Numbered from the stretch's first letter, positions 42,690 through 51,515 are shown. The stretch is 64,000 nucleotides of DNA from JBBDMX01 sp040878035 (GCA_040878035.1 JBBDMX010000049.1:45905-109904); one strand, 5' to 3'. The notes: generated from the letters alone by a model not told the origin. Translations and numbers: made by a program.

Positions 42690-44417
42690 ATGAACCCAAC
42701 GCTTCCAGACTGGAACACGCTGCGACTGATCACACCCGAGTTGTGGTTGGTGACGGGCATGTGTGCGGTGATCCTCGTGCCGTTCATCCGGCGTGCAAGT
42801 TCGACGCTGCCCGCCATGACGGCGCTGGTCGCCCTCGCCGCGGCACTGATCAGCGTCCCCGCCTTCACGCTGCCCGTACGCACGCTCGTTCTGGGCGACA
42901 TGCTGGCGATCGACCCTTTCAGCCAGTTCTTCAAGGTGCTGCTGATCGCCTTCACCATGCTCGTGACGGTGCAGTGGATGCTCGCCGGCCGGCATCGCCA
43001 GCATCCCTACGATGTCCCCGACTTTTTCTGCCTGCTTTTAGGCGCGGCCTTCGGCATGGCGCTGATGGCGTCGGCGGCCAACCTGCTGCTGATCTTCATC
43101 GCCACCGAGTCGGCGTCATTCCCCAGCTACGCCCTGGCGGGGTTCCGCAAACGCACGCGCACCGGCTCGGAAGCGGCGCTGAAATACGTCATCTTCGGCG
43201 CCGCGGCCTCGGCGGTCATGGTCTACGGCATGTCCATGATCTACGGCGCCACCGGCACGCTCGACCTGGGGCAGGTCGCCGCCGCCGCCGGCGCCGTCCC
43301 CAGCCCGATGCTGGCGGTGGGCCTCTTGGCGCTCTTCGCCGGCGTGGCCTTCAAGCTCTCAGCCGTCCCCATGCACTTCTGGTGCCCCGATGTCTTCGAG
43401 GGCGCGCCCATCGAGGTCACCACCTTCCTCTCGGTCGCGTCCAAAGGCGCGGCCGTGGCGCTTCTGCTGCGCATCGTGCAGGCTTTCCCCGGCGCCTCGA
43501 GCGGCGAAATGTTCACCGGCCTGGCAGTCGGCGTCGCCATCCTCGGCGCCGTCACCGCCACCTGGGGCAACCTCGTCGCCCTGCACCAGACCAATATCAA
43601 ACGCCTCCTGGCCTATAGCTCCATCGCGCATTCGGGCTACATGATCATGGCCGCCAGCTTGATGGCCGTCGCCACCTCGCTGCCCCGGCAGGAGGCCATC
43701 GCCTCGGCGCTGCTGTTCTACCTGGCGGTCTACCTGTTCATGAACATGGGCGCGTTCACCGTCGCCGCCTTGATCGCCCTGCGCACCGGCAGCGAGGACA
43801 TCCGCGACTACGCCGGCATGATCGCCCGCTCGCCCGCGCTGGCGGTGCTCATGACGGTCTTTCTGCTCTCGCTCTTTGGCATGCCCGGCCTGGGCGGCTT
43901 CATGGGCAAGATCAACCTCATGGTGGTCATGTCCGAAGCCGGCGCCGGCGGCTTCGCGCTCATCGCCGTGCTGCTCGTCAACACGCTCATCAGCCTCTAC
44001 TACTACATGCGGCCGGTGTATTTCATGATGTTCGTGCCCGATCGCCAGGGCCGGCCGGCGGTGGTGGCGTCGGCGGCGGGTCTGGCGCTGCTGGCGGTGT
44101 GCACCGTGGCGCTGTTGTGGACCGGCATCGTCCCCGGCATGCTCCAGGGCGCCACCGACGATTACGCGCAGATTTTCACACGCTCCAAGCCGCCGGTGCT
44201 CGACCCCCTCTCCCCCGGGGAGAGGGTTGGGGTGAGGGGATCTGCGGACGACGATGGCGTGATGATGCAGGCGGCTTTCGTACATCATCGACATCAACAC
44301 GCCGCGCCACTCCCCGGCTCCCCTCACCCGGCCCCGCAAAGCCTTCCGGGGGTCGGCCACCCTCTCCCCGCGGGAGAGGGGGATGCTGTGGCTACGACTA
44401 GGACCGCCAATCCGTGA
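42690..44417 (+). CDS. nuoN: NADH-quinone oxidoreductase subunit N with repeat-derived tail
   Basis: 575 residues. NuoN motifs are IFIATESASFPSYALAGFRK, VPMHFWCPDVFEGAPIEVTT and RLLAYSSIAHSGYMIMAAS. Normal NuoN ends near residue 500. Here residues about 506-565 (containing PLSPGERVGVRG) come from a family D element, and the frame remains open to the TGA that overlaps the GTG of the next gene. Either the repeat really forms a cytoplasmic or periplasmic tail, or the mature end is processed or unimportant. The protein is part of the complex I membrane arm. Confidence 0.9.
   Translation: MNPTLPDWNTLRLITPELWLVTGMCAVILVPFIRRASSTLPAMTALVALAAALISVPAFTLPVRTLVLGDMLAIDPFSQFFKVLLIAFTMLVTVQWMLAGRHRQHPYDVPDFFCLLLGAAFGMALMASAANLLLIFIATESASFPSYALAGFRKRTRTGSEAALKYVIFGAAASAVMVYGMSMIYGATGTLDLGQVAAAAGAVPSPMLAVGLLALFAGVAFKLSAVPMHFWCPDVFEGAPIEVTTFLSVASKGAAVALLLRIVQAFPGASSGEMFTGLAVGVAILGAVTATWGNLVALHQTNIKRLLAYSSIAHSGYMIMAASLMAVATSLPRQEAIASALLFYLAVYLFMNMGAFTVAALIALRTGSEDIRDYAGMIARSPALAVLMTVFLLSLFGMPGLGGFMGKINLMVVMSEAGAGGFALIAVLLVNTLISLYYYMRPVYFMMFVPDRQGRPAVVASAAGLALLAVCTVALLWTGIVPGMLQGATDDYAQIFTRSKPPVLDPLSPGERVGVRGSADDDGVMMQAAFVHHRHQHAAPLPGSPHPAPQSLPGVGHPLPAGEGDAVATTRTANP
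44204..44382. repeat. family D element inside the 3' end of nuoN
   Basis: Left CCCCTCTCCCCCGGGGAGAG, right CCCTCTCCCCGCGGGAGAGG. GATCTGCGGACGACGATGG near the left end is almost the same as in the copy at 23162. No stop appears in the nuoN frame. Confidence 0.92.
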
Positions 44418-45382
44418 CGCATTCGATCATTCATCGCCATCCCGCGCCCGTGCTGACCTACAAGGACGTGCCGTACCCCGCGACGCTGATTTTCAACGCC
44501 GGCGTGACCAAATTCGCCGGGCGCTACGTCATGGTCTTCCGTAATGACTACGGCCAGTGGGGCGTACCTAAATTCGCCGGCACCAACATGGGCCTGGCCA
44601 CCAGCGACGACGGCATTCACTGGAACGTCGCACCCAAGCCCATTTTCGATCTAAAGACCAGCGAGTACCGGCGGGCGTACGATCCGCGTCTCACGCCCAT
44701 CGATGGCCGGCTGTACATGTGCTTCGCCGTGGACACGCATCACGGCATCCGCGGCGGCGTGGCCGTCACCGACGACCTGGAGCACTTCGACATCCTCTCA
44801 ATGTCCGCGCCCGACAATCGCAACATGGTGCTCTTCCCCGAGAAGTTCGGCGAGAAGTTCGCGCGGTTCGAGCGCCCCTTCCCGATCTACGGCCGGGGCA
44901 AGTCCGAGGCCTTCGACATCTGGTACGCCGACTCGCCCGATGCGAAATACTGGGGCAATCAGCAACTGGTGCTGGGCAGCGAACAGGTCGCATGGTGCAA
45001 CAACAAGATTGGCCCGGGCGCCCCGCCGATCCGCACGAAGCACGGCTGGCTGGCGCTGATCCACGTGGTGGACAAGGATGACAATCGTGTGCTCAAGGGC
45101 TGGGAGTCGCGGCCCTGGACCAAACGTTACACCATCGGCGCCATGCTGCTGGATGCCGACGAGCCTTGGAAAGTCATCGGCCTGTCGCGCCGACCGGTGA
45201 TCGAGCCGGAGACCGACTACGAACTCGACGGCTTCCGCGGAAGCGTGCTTTTCCCCGGCGGGCTGATCAACGAAGGCGACGGCACGGTGAAGATCTACTA
45301 CGGCGCCGCCGACACCGTCGAAGCGATGGCCACGGCGAAGATCGACGACCTGGTCGCCCTGTGCGAGCCGCTGCCTGCGTGA
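44414..45382 (+). CDS. GH130 family glycoside phosphorylase
   Basis: 322 residues from a GTG overlapping the nuoN stop (GTGA). The family is five-bladed beta-propeller enzymes. Characteristic blocks are IFNAGVTKFAGRYVMVFRND, RRAYDPRLTPIDGRLYMCF, the phosphate-binding RPFPIYGRGKSEAFDIWYAD region, IGPGAPPIRTKHGWLALIHV and GSVLFPGGLINEGDGTVKIY. Members phosphorolyse beta-mannosides, such as mannosylglucose or mannobiose, releasing mannose-1-phosphate in the cytosol. Exact substrate cannot be fixed. Its overlap with nuoN means shared transcription even though the roles differ. Confidence 0.9.
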   Translation: MTHSIIHRHPAPVLTYKDVPYPATLIFNAGVTKFAGRYVMVFRNDYGQWGVPKFAGTNMGLATSDDGIHWNVAPKPIFDLKTSEYRRAYDPRLTPIDGRLYMCFAVDTHHGIRGGVAVTDDLEHFDILSMSAPDNRNMVLFPEKFGEKFARFERPFPIYGRGKSEAFDIWYADSPDAKYWGNQQLVLGSEQVAWCNNKIGPGAPPIRTKHGWLALIHVVDKDDNRVLKGWESRPWTKRYTIGAMLLDADEPWKVIGLSRRPVIEPETDYELDGFRGSVLFPGGLINEGDGTVKIYYGAADTVEAMATAKIDDLVALCEPLPA

Positions 45383-45395
45383 TGACTGTTTCAGA

Positions 45396-45450
45396 AACCC
45401 GGCCATGCGAAAAAGCCCGGCCATGCGAGTCCGCGAGCTTGGCCGGGATC
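45396..45450. repeat. half family E
   Basis: Two CCCGGCCATGCGA copies and one inverted GAGCTTGGCCGGGAT. It lies between the GH130 gene and the ferritin-like gene. Confidence 0.8.
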
Positions 45451-45477
45451 GCGTGGTGGACTCCGAAGGATTTGCCG

Positions 45478-45906
45478 ATGAACGCCGTGGCGTTAGCTGA
45501 GCAACTCAATCGCCTGATCGCGCTGGAGCAGCGCGGCCTGGCCGAGCACCTGCGGGAAGCCCGGCCGTACCTCACGCCGCGCACCTTCGCCTTGTGGCGC
45601 AAGATCGAGCAGATGGGCGATGTCTCGGCCCACCACGTCGCCAGGCTCTCCGCCATGCTCGCCGACTTGGGCCAGCCCCAGCGTGCCGGCGGTTTTGAAC
45701 CGCGTGTGGCGGACTTTCACTTTATCGACCTGCCGCGCCTGTTGCCCGAACTGGTCGCCATCAAAGAGGCGAAGGCCAAGGCCTATCATCGAGCGGCGCA
45801 ACTGGCCAGCGAGCGCGCCGACCTGGCGACGGAACTGGAAGCCATGGCACAGGTGACGCACGAGCAGTTGGCAACGTTGCAGGGCGCGCCACTCACCCGC
45901 GCCTGA
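45478..45906 (+). CDS. ferritin-like helical protein
   Basis: 142 residues, predicted all-helical. The first two helices have IALEQRGLAEHLREARPYLT and MGDVSAHHVARLSAMLADLG. Two later helices include LLPELVAIKEAKAKAYHRAA and ELEAMAQVTHEQLATL. Glu and His residues are spaced as in a four-helix ferritin-like diiron bundle, but I have not matched a named family and iron binding is a guess. AAGGA lies eight bases before the ATG at 45478. It follows GH130 and precedes a family D repeat and the MoaD-like gene. Confidence 0.6.
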   Translation: MNAVALAEQLNRLIALEQRGLAEHLREARPYLTPRTFALWRKIEQMGDVSAHHVARLSAMLADLGQPQRAGGFEPRVADFHFIDLPRLLPELVAIKEAKAKAYHRAAQLASERADLATELEAMAQVTHEQLATLQGAPLTRA

Positions 45907-45907
45907 C

Positions 45908-46071
45908 GCCCTCTCCCTTGGGGAGAGGGTTGGGGTGAGGGGATCAACGTATGAGCCCGGCGCCAATAGCACGCTGAACGTCAAACTCATAGCAGTAACA
46001 CGCCGCGCACAACCCCATATCCCCTCACCCGGCTCGCAAAGCCTCGCCACCCTCTCCCCAAAGGAGAGGGG
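45908..46071. repeat. family D element
   Basis: Left CCCTCTCCCTTGGGGAGAGG, right CCCTCTCCCCAAAGGAGAGG, with GGGGTGAGGGGATC and CCCCTCACCCGG next to them. The core is more diverged than in the nuoN copy. Confidence 0.9.
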
Positions 46072-46096
46072 AATGCGGCTACGATTAGATCCAGCG

Positions 46097-46366
46097 ATGC
46101 CGCACGTCACCATCACGCACAACCTCCAGCGTCACGTCACCGCCCCCGAGGACGACGTCGAGGGCGCTACGATTCGGGCCGTGCTCGACCAGTATTTCGC
46201 CCGTCACCCGGCTGTGCGCGGTTACCTGCTCGACGAGCACGACCGCCTGCGTCAGCACGTGGTCATCTTCGCCGATGGCCGCATGATCAGCGACCGCGCC
46301 AACCTGTCGGACCCACTTGCCCCCGACAGCGAGGTGTACGTGATGCAGGCGCTGTCGGGAGGGTGA
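46097..46366 (+). CDS. MoaD/ThiS-like ubiquitin-fold protein
   Basis: 89 residues from the ATG at 46097. The C-terminus ends in SGG, the Gly-Gly tail activated for thiocarboxylation in MoaD and ThiS. The body has a beta-grasp pattern with VRGYLLDEHDRLRQHVVIFA and SEVYVMQALSGG. It probably carries sulfur for molybdenum cofactor, thiamine or an unknown product. No MoaE, ThiG or MoeB partner is in the window. Longer in-frame starts run through the family D repeat and are unlikely. It is followed by a family G hairpin and the BNR protein. Confidence 0.8.
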   Translation: MPHVTITHNLQRHVTAPEDDVEGATIRAVLDQYFARHPAVRGYLLDEHDRLRQHVVIFADGRMISDRANLSDPLAPDSEVYVMQALSGG

Positions 46367-46378
46367 TGTCTGGACGAG

Positions 46379-46457
46379 TCAGAGCCGCGCGGCGTAAGCC
46401 CGCGGAACGGTGGTGCAACGATGCCCGAATTCCGCGGGCTTACGGCGCGCGGCTCTG
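46379..46457. repeat. family G hairpin
   Basis: AGAGCCGCGCGGCGTAAGCC and GGCTTACGGCGCGCGGCTCT are near-perfect complements around a core of about 40 bp containing GGTGCAACGATGCCC. Confidence 0.9.
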
Positions 46458-46519
46458 TTCCGCAACCCTTCGTCCAGATCGGTGCCTATCATCTTCCGTC
46501 CATAGAGGGAGACCACCGC

Positions 46520-47629
46520 ATGTCCGACACGCTCTGGGCCGCCACACGCAAGGGACTGTTCCGCATCACGCGCGGCAGCAAAGGCCGATGGCGCATCCAC
46601 AACCCGGCGTTCCTCGGCCAGAACCTGCCCATGATGCTGCCCGACCCGCGGCGCGGGCAGCTCTATGCCGCGATCTCGCACGGCCACTTCGGCGGCAAGA
46701 TGCACCGATCTTCCGATGACGGCAAGACCTGGCAGGAGATCGCCGTGCCCGCCATTCCTGCGCGAGTCGAAGGTGAGGCGCCTGTCGTCAACGCGGCCTC
46801 CGGCCAGGCCACACCCGACACGCTCCAGCTGGTCTGGTCCATGGAGACCGGCGGCGACGGCACGCTCTGGTGCGGCACCATCCCCGGGGGCCTGTTCTCC
46901 TCAAGCGATCAGGGCGCCACCTGGCAGATTAACCGCCCGCTGTGGGACCACCCCATGCGCAAGCAATGGTTCGGCGGCGGCGCCGAATGGCCCGGCATCC
47001 ACTCGATCTGCATCGACCCGCGCGACCCGCGCAAGCTGCGTGTGGGCGTGTCATCTGGCGGCGTCTGGCTCAGTGATGACGCCGGCCAGTCCTGGCGCGT
47101 GCACACCGGCGGCATGCGCGCCGCCTACATGCCGCCTGACCAGGCCATGCAGCCCCAGACCCAGGACCCGCATCGCCTGGTGCAATGCCCCGCCGACCCC
47201 GACCAATGCTGGGTCCAGCATCACAACGGCATCTTCCAATCGCGCGACGGCGGCGCCAACTGGCGTGAGATCACCACGGCCAAGCCCTCGTCCTTCGGCT
47301 TTGCCGTGGTGGTGCACCCTCGCGATCCCAAGACCGCCTGGTTTGTCCCGGGCCACAGTGACGAGTTGCGCACCACCGTGGGCGGCAAGCTCGTGGTCAG
47401 CCGCACTCGCGACGGCGGCGAAAGCTTCGACATCCTCACCGCCGGCCTGCCCCAGCGTCACGCCTACGACCTGACATTCCGCCACGGCCTGGACATCGAC
47501 GACACCGGCGACACGCTGGCCTTCGGCACCACCACTGGCGCGCTGTTTGTCAGCGACAACGGCGGCGAAAAATGGCAACGCCTCTCGGCGCATCTGCCCC
47601 CGGTCTACTGCGTGCGTTTCGCCAAGTAA
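46520..47629 (+). CDS. BNR-repeat beta-propeller protein (sialidase/VPS10 type)
   Basis: 369 residues. Asp-box repeats, S.D.G.TW, recur: RSSDDGKTWQEI near residue 61, FSSSDQGATWQI, WLSDDAGQSWRV, FQSRDGGANWREI, SRTRDGGESFDI and FVSDNGGEKWQRL. No signal peptide is visible, so it may act in the cytoplasm. Such propellers include sialidases and photosystem assembly factors; no catalytic residues are recognised. GGGAG precedes the ATG. It lies just downstream of the MoaD-like gene; I recall similar pairings in other genomes but cannot check. Confidence 0.85.
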   Translation: MSDTLWAATRKGLFRITRGSKGRWRIHNPAFLGQNLPMMLPDPRRGQLYAAISHGHFGGKMHRSSDDGKTWQEIAVPAIPARVEGEAPVVNAASGQATPDTLQLVWSMETGGDGTLWCGTIPGGLFSSSDQGATWQINRPLWDHPMRKQWFGGGAEWPGIHSICIDPRDPRKLRVGVSSGGVWLSDDAGQSWRVHTGGMRAAYMPPDQAMQPQTQDPHRLVQCPADPDQCWVQHHNGIFQSRDGGANWREITTAKPSSFGFAVVVHPRDPKTAWFVPGHSDELRTTVGGKLVVSRTRDGGESFDILTAGLPQRHAYDLTFRHGLDIDDTGDTLAFGTTTGALFVSDNGGEKWQRLSAHLPPVYCVRFAK

Positions 47630-47643
47630 CGCACCGCGTCAGT

Positions 47644-47703
47644 CAGAGCCGCGCGGCGTGAGCCCACGGTGGAATGTCCGCAGGCTTACCCCGCGCGGCT
47701 CTG
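47644..47703. repeat. family G hairpin
   Basis: CAGAGCCGCGCGGCG and CCGCGCGGCTCTG around a shorter, diverged core. It separates the convergent BNR and MCE genes. Confidence 0.85.
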
Positions 47704-47722
47704 ATTCATGACCCAAATCCGT

Positions 47723-49027
47723 TCACCGCTGCGGTTGCTTGACCTTCTTGGGCGTTGGGTCGCCCAGGGCTTTCCAGAAGTCGTTCTCGACTTGCTGGTA
47801 ACGCTGGAACAGGGCCTGGAGATGCTCGGTCATGGCCTGCAGTTGCGCCTTGTCGGCATTAGGATCGCTGGCGACGGCCTGGAGCGAGGCGGCGGCGGCG
47901 TCGAGGCTGCTGGCGGCCATGGCGAACGAGCGCGCCGCGTCGTACAGGTTGTCGCTTTCGAGTTCCAGCGTGGTGGGGCGATAGAGCAGGCGCCAGGGCG
48001 AGCGGCGGATTTCGATGCCCGCCAGTTGTAGTTGTCCGGCGGTGATCTGCGCGGCCGCCAGGGTACGCTCGAGTACCGGGCGCTGGCTCTGGAGCAGGTC
48101 GCGTGCCTGGACCGACATGTCGCGCAGGTTGCCCAGCGCATCATTGGCCTTCGTCACTGCGTCGTTGACCTGGGTCATCGTTGTTTCGCGGGCGGTCTGC
48201 GTGATCTGGTGGAGGTTGTCGATCGTGCCGCGCAGTTGCGGGTCTTTGTCTTTGACCAGGTCGCGCACGGTGGCCAGCGCCTCGTTGCTGGACTTGGTGA
48301 CGCTGTCGATGCGTTCGAGCCAGATCTTGCTGCGGTCCTGCACCGCCCGGACGACCTGGTTGGCGCGATCGGCGGTGTCTTTGAGCTTTGCCACGGTGTC
48401 TCGGGCGTCGGTGGTGAGCTTGGGAATGTCCTGTTTCATCGTGGTGGCGATGGTCTGTACGTCATCGAGAACGGCACTGACCTTGGGCCAGTCCTGCTTC
48501 AAGCTGGTGGTGACCGCTTCGAGGTTGGCGATGGTCTGCTGGAGTTGCTGGCGCTGGCGGTCGCCGATGCCCGCCTCGCGGAGCATGGAGCGCGCCAGCG
48601 GGCTGCCCGGGAGTGAACCTTCGATCACGTGATCCGGGTGATAGGGATTGTTCTCGCCGACGGAGCGGATGTTCAGGCGCGCGCCCGAACCCAACGGCGG
48701 AGCGATGATCTCGATCACCGCGTCGTCGAAGAGCTTGTAGTGCTGGGGAATCTCGAAGGTGACGATCTTGCCGACGATGCGGCCCAGGGCATCGGGCGGC
48801 GCGTCATCGACCGAGGTGACGCCGCCCACGGGCTGATCGCCCAGGGTGACGGTGGCGCCGGGCTTGATGCCCTGCACGCCGTCGCTGAGGCTGTAGGAAA
48901 CCTTGACGTCCTGCGTGCTCAGAAAGAAATAGCTTAAGTCGGCGAAGGTGAGAATGACCGCCATGGTCAGGACAATGCCCACCAGGACGAAGAGGCCGGC
49001 CTTGAGGTTGTCGCGTTCGAGAGTCAT
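47723..49027 (-). CDS. MlaD-like MCE domain protein
   Basis: 434 residues. One N-terminal transmembrane helix (AGLFVLVGIVLTMAVILTFA) is followed by an MCE domain with VSYSLSDGVQGIKPGATVTL and VGGVTSVD, then a very long helical and coiled-coil region (residues about 150-420) rich in Gln, Asp and Asn repeats such as QTIANLEAVTTSLKQDWPKV. The family moves phospholipids across the periplasm as the MlaD part of an MCE transporter. The ATPase gene lies immediately upstream at 49098. A permease is missing here. Confidence 0.88.
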   Translation of the reverse strand: MTLERDNLKAGLFVLVGIVLTMAVILTFADLSYFFLSTQDVKVSYSLSDGVQGIKPGATVTLGDQPVGGVTSVDDAPPDALGRIVGKIVTFEIPQHYKLFDDAVIEIIAPPLGSGARLNIRSVGENNPYHPDHVIEGSLPGSPLARSMLREAGIGDRQRQQLQQTIANLEAVTTSLKQDWPKVSAVLDDVQTIATTMKQDIPKLTTDARDTVAKLKDTADRANQVVRAVQDRSKIWLERIDSVTKSSNEALATVRDLVKDKDPQLRGTIDNLHQITQTARETTMTQVNDAVTKANDALGNLRDMSVQARDLLQSQRPVLERTLAAAQITAGQLQLAGIEIRRSPWRLLYRPTTLELESDNLYDAARSFAMAASSLDAAAASLQAVASDPNADKAQLQAMTEHLQALFQRYQQVENDFWKALGDPTPKKVKQPQR

Positions 49028-49097
49028 ACAGCGTCCTTATGGAATCGTTGACTGCTGATTTCTGCCGCTTGCGGCGTAGCCTCCACCACATCAGGAA

Positions 49098-50000
49098 TCA
49101 TGAAGCGGCTCGTCTCGTGGCCTGCACACTGGGCCGCGGGGCGATGTGGCGCGGGATCGGCCCCAGCAGGTCCTCGCTGTAGCCGGTAGTTTGTTTGCGC
49201 TGGGTGATGGGACCCTCAGCGTCGCCGCGCAGGAACTGGCGGATCAGCGCCCCACACTCGTCCAGCGTGTCCTTCGAGTCGCGCAGCGCCTCGAAGGCCT
49301 GGCGGCGGTCCGCCATCAGCGCCCGGCCTTTGTCCAGCATCACCATGCGGTCGGCGATGCGGAACGCCGAGTCCATCTCGTGCGTCACCACCACGCTGGT
49401 GACGCCCAGGTTTTTCGACAGGTCCATGATCAATTCGTCGATCTGGGCGCTGGTGACCGGGTCGAGTCCCGCCGAGGGCTCATCGTAAAAGATGATGCGA
49501 GGGTCCAGCGCCAGCGCTCGCGCCAGGCCGGCACGCTTTTTCATGCCGCCCGACAGTTGCCCCGGATATTTGTCGGCGTGCTCGCGCAGGCCCACCATCT
49601 CCAGCTTGATCTTGACCATGATGTCGATCGTCTGCTGATCCAGTTGCGTGTGCTCTTCGAGAGGGAGGGCGACGTTCTGGCGCAGGGTCATGGAGTTGAA
49701 CAGTGCCCCGGACTGGAAGAGGATGCCGATCTTCTTGCGCACTTCGTTGAGTTGGGCTTCGGGCATGACGCTGATGTCGTCGCCGAAGATGCGGACATTG
49801 CCGCCGTCGGGTCGGATCGAGCCGATCATGCAGCGCAGGGTGGTGCTCTTGCCGCAGCCCGAGCCGCCCATGATGACCAGGGTTTCGCCGGCATGGGCGT
49901 CGAAATCGATGCTGTCGAGCACGGTCTTGCCGCCGTAGATCTTCTTGAGGTTGCGCACCTGGATCACCGGCTCGCTGGTCTGGGCGGACGTGTCGCTCAT
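49098..50000 (-). CDS. MlaF-like ABC transporter ATPase
   Basis: 300 residues from the ATG at 50000. Walker A GGSGCGKST (near 45-53), Q-loop in ILFQSGALFNSMTL, signature LSGGMKKR (149-156), Walker B IIFYDEPSAGLDP (169 on) and H-loop VVVTHEMDSAF all match the MlaF/Mkl group. The C-terminal 50 residues are basic. It would power the MCE transporter together with the downstream MlaD-like protein. The upstream gene is a DUF2892 protein behind a terminator, so an MlaE permease is not adjacent. Confidence 0.93.
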   Translation of the reverse strand: MSDTSAQTSEPVIQVRNLKKIYGGKTVLDSIDFDAHAGETLVIMGGSGCGKSTTLRCMIGSIRPDGGNVRIFGDDISVMPEAQLNEVRKKIGILFQSGALFNSMTLRQNVALPLEEHTQLDQQTIDIMVKIKLEMVGLREHADKYPGQLSGGMKKRAGLARALALDPRIIFYDEPSAGLDPVTSAQIDELIMDLSKNLGVTSVVVTHEMDSAFRIADRMVMLDKGRALMADRRQAFEALRDSKDTLDECGALIRQFLRGDAEGPITQRKQTTGYSEDLLGPIPRHIAPRPSVQATRRAAS

Positions 50001-50038
50001 GGGGCCTGATGATACCCGACGAAAGCCATGGTCAGGAG

Positions 50039-50075
50039 AAAAAAGCGACGCATGCCGATTCGGGGCGTGCGTCGC
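50039..50075 (-). terminator. rho-independent terminator after the DUF2892 gene
   Basis: On the minus strand the stem GCGACGCA...TGCGTCGC (50045-50052 and 50068-50075) is followed by a run of six T (complement of 50039-50044). It lies between the DUF2892 stop and the ABC ATPase start, so it separates the two transcripts. Confidence 0.85.
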
Positions 50076-50135
50076 GGTGACGGCTTGCTCTCTCTTCAAG
50101 CCGTCGGTAGCGTTTTGGGGCTCTGCCGGGGCGGT

Positions 50136-50591
50136 TTAACGTTCGGCGGCGTCCAGCGCCCGCCGCGCCGCGTCGCCGTCGCGGCGCTTGGGAATGTGCC
50201 GGTAGTCGCCGCGCAGGCTCTTAAGGGCGTTGCGCTCCTGGTCGATCTCGTGCGCGGTCCGCACGCCCAGTCGGCGCAGAATCGGCACCGGCGGACACCA
50301 GCCTTGCACCGCGTGCTGAAGGAAAAACGCCTGCACCACCGCGGGCACGATGAACCACTTGCGGCTGACTGTCAGGCCCAGGCCCAAGCCCAGCAGCGTC
50401 AGGCTTGGCGCCAGCGTTTCCACGCAGCGCTCGATATCCCATTCGTGATCCAGTTCTTCCAGGCGCTGCTCAATCGCCTTGGGGCCGGCGCTGGCGCAGG
50501 CAGCCACGTTCTCCTCGGTCTGGTGGCGAATCTGCTCGTTGATGTGCTCAGCGGTGTTGGAGGCGACGCGTTGTGCAGTGGCAGCAATCAT
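50136..50591 (-). CDS. DUF2892-like membrane protein
   Basis: 151 residues from the ATG at 50591. Two hydrophobic segments span about residues 60-93 (LTLLGLGLGLTVSRKWFIVP and VQAFFLQHAV), followed by a conserved GWCPPVPILRRLGVRTAHEI motif and a basic tail. DUF2892 proteins are small inner-membrane proteins, some fused to or partnered with rhodanese. The conserved Cys-Pro pair is typical. Function is not known. It ends before a terminator. Confidence 0.8.
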   Translation of the reverse strand: MIAATAQRVASNTAEHINEQIRHQTEENVAACASAGPKAIEQRLEELDHEWDIERCVETLAPSLTLLGLGLGLTVSRKWFIVPAVVQAFFLQHAVQGWCPPVPILRRLGVRTAHEIDQERNALKSLRGDYRHIPKRRDGDAARRALDAAER

Positions 50592-50746
50592 GTGGCGATC
50601 CTTGTCGTGCGGGGGCTGAAACCGGGGTGTCAGGTGGCGCCGTACCGGCGGGCCAAATTCTCCGCCGGGCCACTGCCGACGCCGAGTGTAGACCATGCAT
50701 GGTCATCAGCGGCGTCGGCAGGCCGTGGCGGCAGTTGCGGCCGGCA

Positions 50747-50950
50747 TCACTCCATTTTGTCCTCGACCTCGTCGGCGGCATCCTCTACGCCTTCCTTGAC
50801 GTCCTTGGCAGCATCGTCGATCGCTTCGCCCGCCTCTTCCAGCGGGCCGTTGTCATCCTCACAACCCGTCATCGTCACGCTGCCCATCACCAACAGGCCG
50901 GTCGCCACGATCAGGCCGGGAATGCCTATTCCATTGTTGCTGTAAAACAT
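50747..50950 (-). CDS. small secreted or lipoprotein-like acidic protein
   Basis: 67 residues from the ATG at 50950, with AAAGGAG eight bases upstream. A hydrophobic segment GIPGLIVATGLLVMGSVTM is followed by TGC, close to a lipobox, then a strongly acidic tail with Asp/Glu-Ala repeats (AIDDAAKDVKEGVEDAADEV). It may be an envelope-anchored stress protein; no family is recognised. A five-codon upstream ATG (50965) is less likely. Confidence 0.7.
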   Translation of the reverse strand: MFYSNNGIGIPGLIVATGLLVMGSVTMTGCEDDNGPLEEAGEAIDDAAKDVKEGVEDAADEVEDKME

Positions 50951-51060
50951 GGTCGCTCCTTTCAAAGCCGCCGATTCCGCAACCGCACTGGCGAGCCGCC
51001 TCGGCGGGATGGTGTGTCATCTGCCCTGGCTGGGTCTAGTTCCGCTCGTCACATCTGTCG

Positions 51061-51228
51061 TCACACACGTCGCGGGATCACGCCCGCAATCAGCGAGACG
51101 ATGAACAGCACCAGGAAGATGAAGAACAGGATCTTGGCGATCGTGACGGCGCCGGCGGCAATGCCGGTGAAGCCGAAGACCGCCGCGATCAATGCCACGA
51201 TGAAGAACACTAACGCCCAGTACAACAT
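51061..51228 (-). CDS. DUF1328 small membrane protein (YtjA-like)
   Basis: 55 residues from the ATG at 51228, with AAAGGAG upstream. Two transmembrane helices, LYWALVFFIVALIAAVFGF and AVTIAKILFFIFLVLFIVSL, match DUF1328/YtjA. Family members are small inner-membrane proteins of unknown function. The arrangement with the nearby lipoprotein-like and DUF2892 genes, each with strong ribosome sites, suggests coordinated stress-type expression. Confidence 0.85.
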   Translation of the reverse strand: MLYWALVFFIVALIAAVFGFTGIAAGAVTIAKILFFIFLVLFIVSLIAGVIPRRV

Positions 51229-51515
51229 CACAGAACTCCTTTCAATGTTTGTCCGCCGTTCTTGCGGGGAGGCTGGCCCGTGTCTGCTCCCTTGCCGGGG
51301 ACAGGCACTTGGCATCATGGCCATGGGCCCGCCTCCCGCTGAGACAATGATAGGTCTGAGAAGGGTGGAGGCACTTCTGCATTGGGCATAGCGCAGCATC
51401 TGAGAGACGCATCGGTCAAAGACCTATGGCCCCGGTCCAGTCTCCTTCGAATCGCCAAGGACCGCGCTACCCGCTAAAATGCCCGGTTACTCTCTATTCT
51501 CCCAGGATCATCGCT

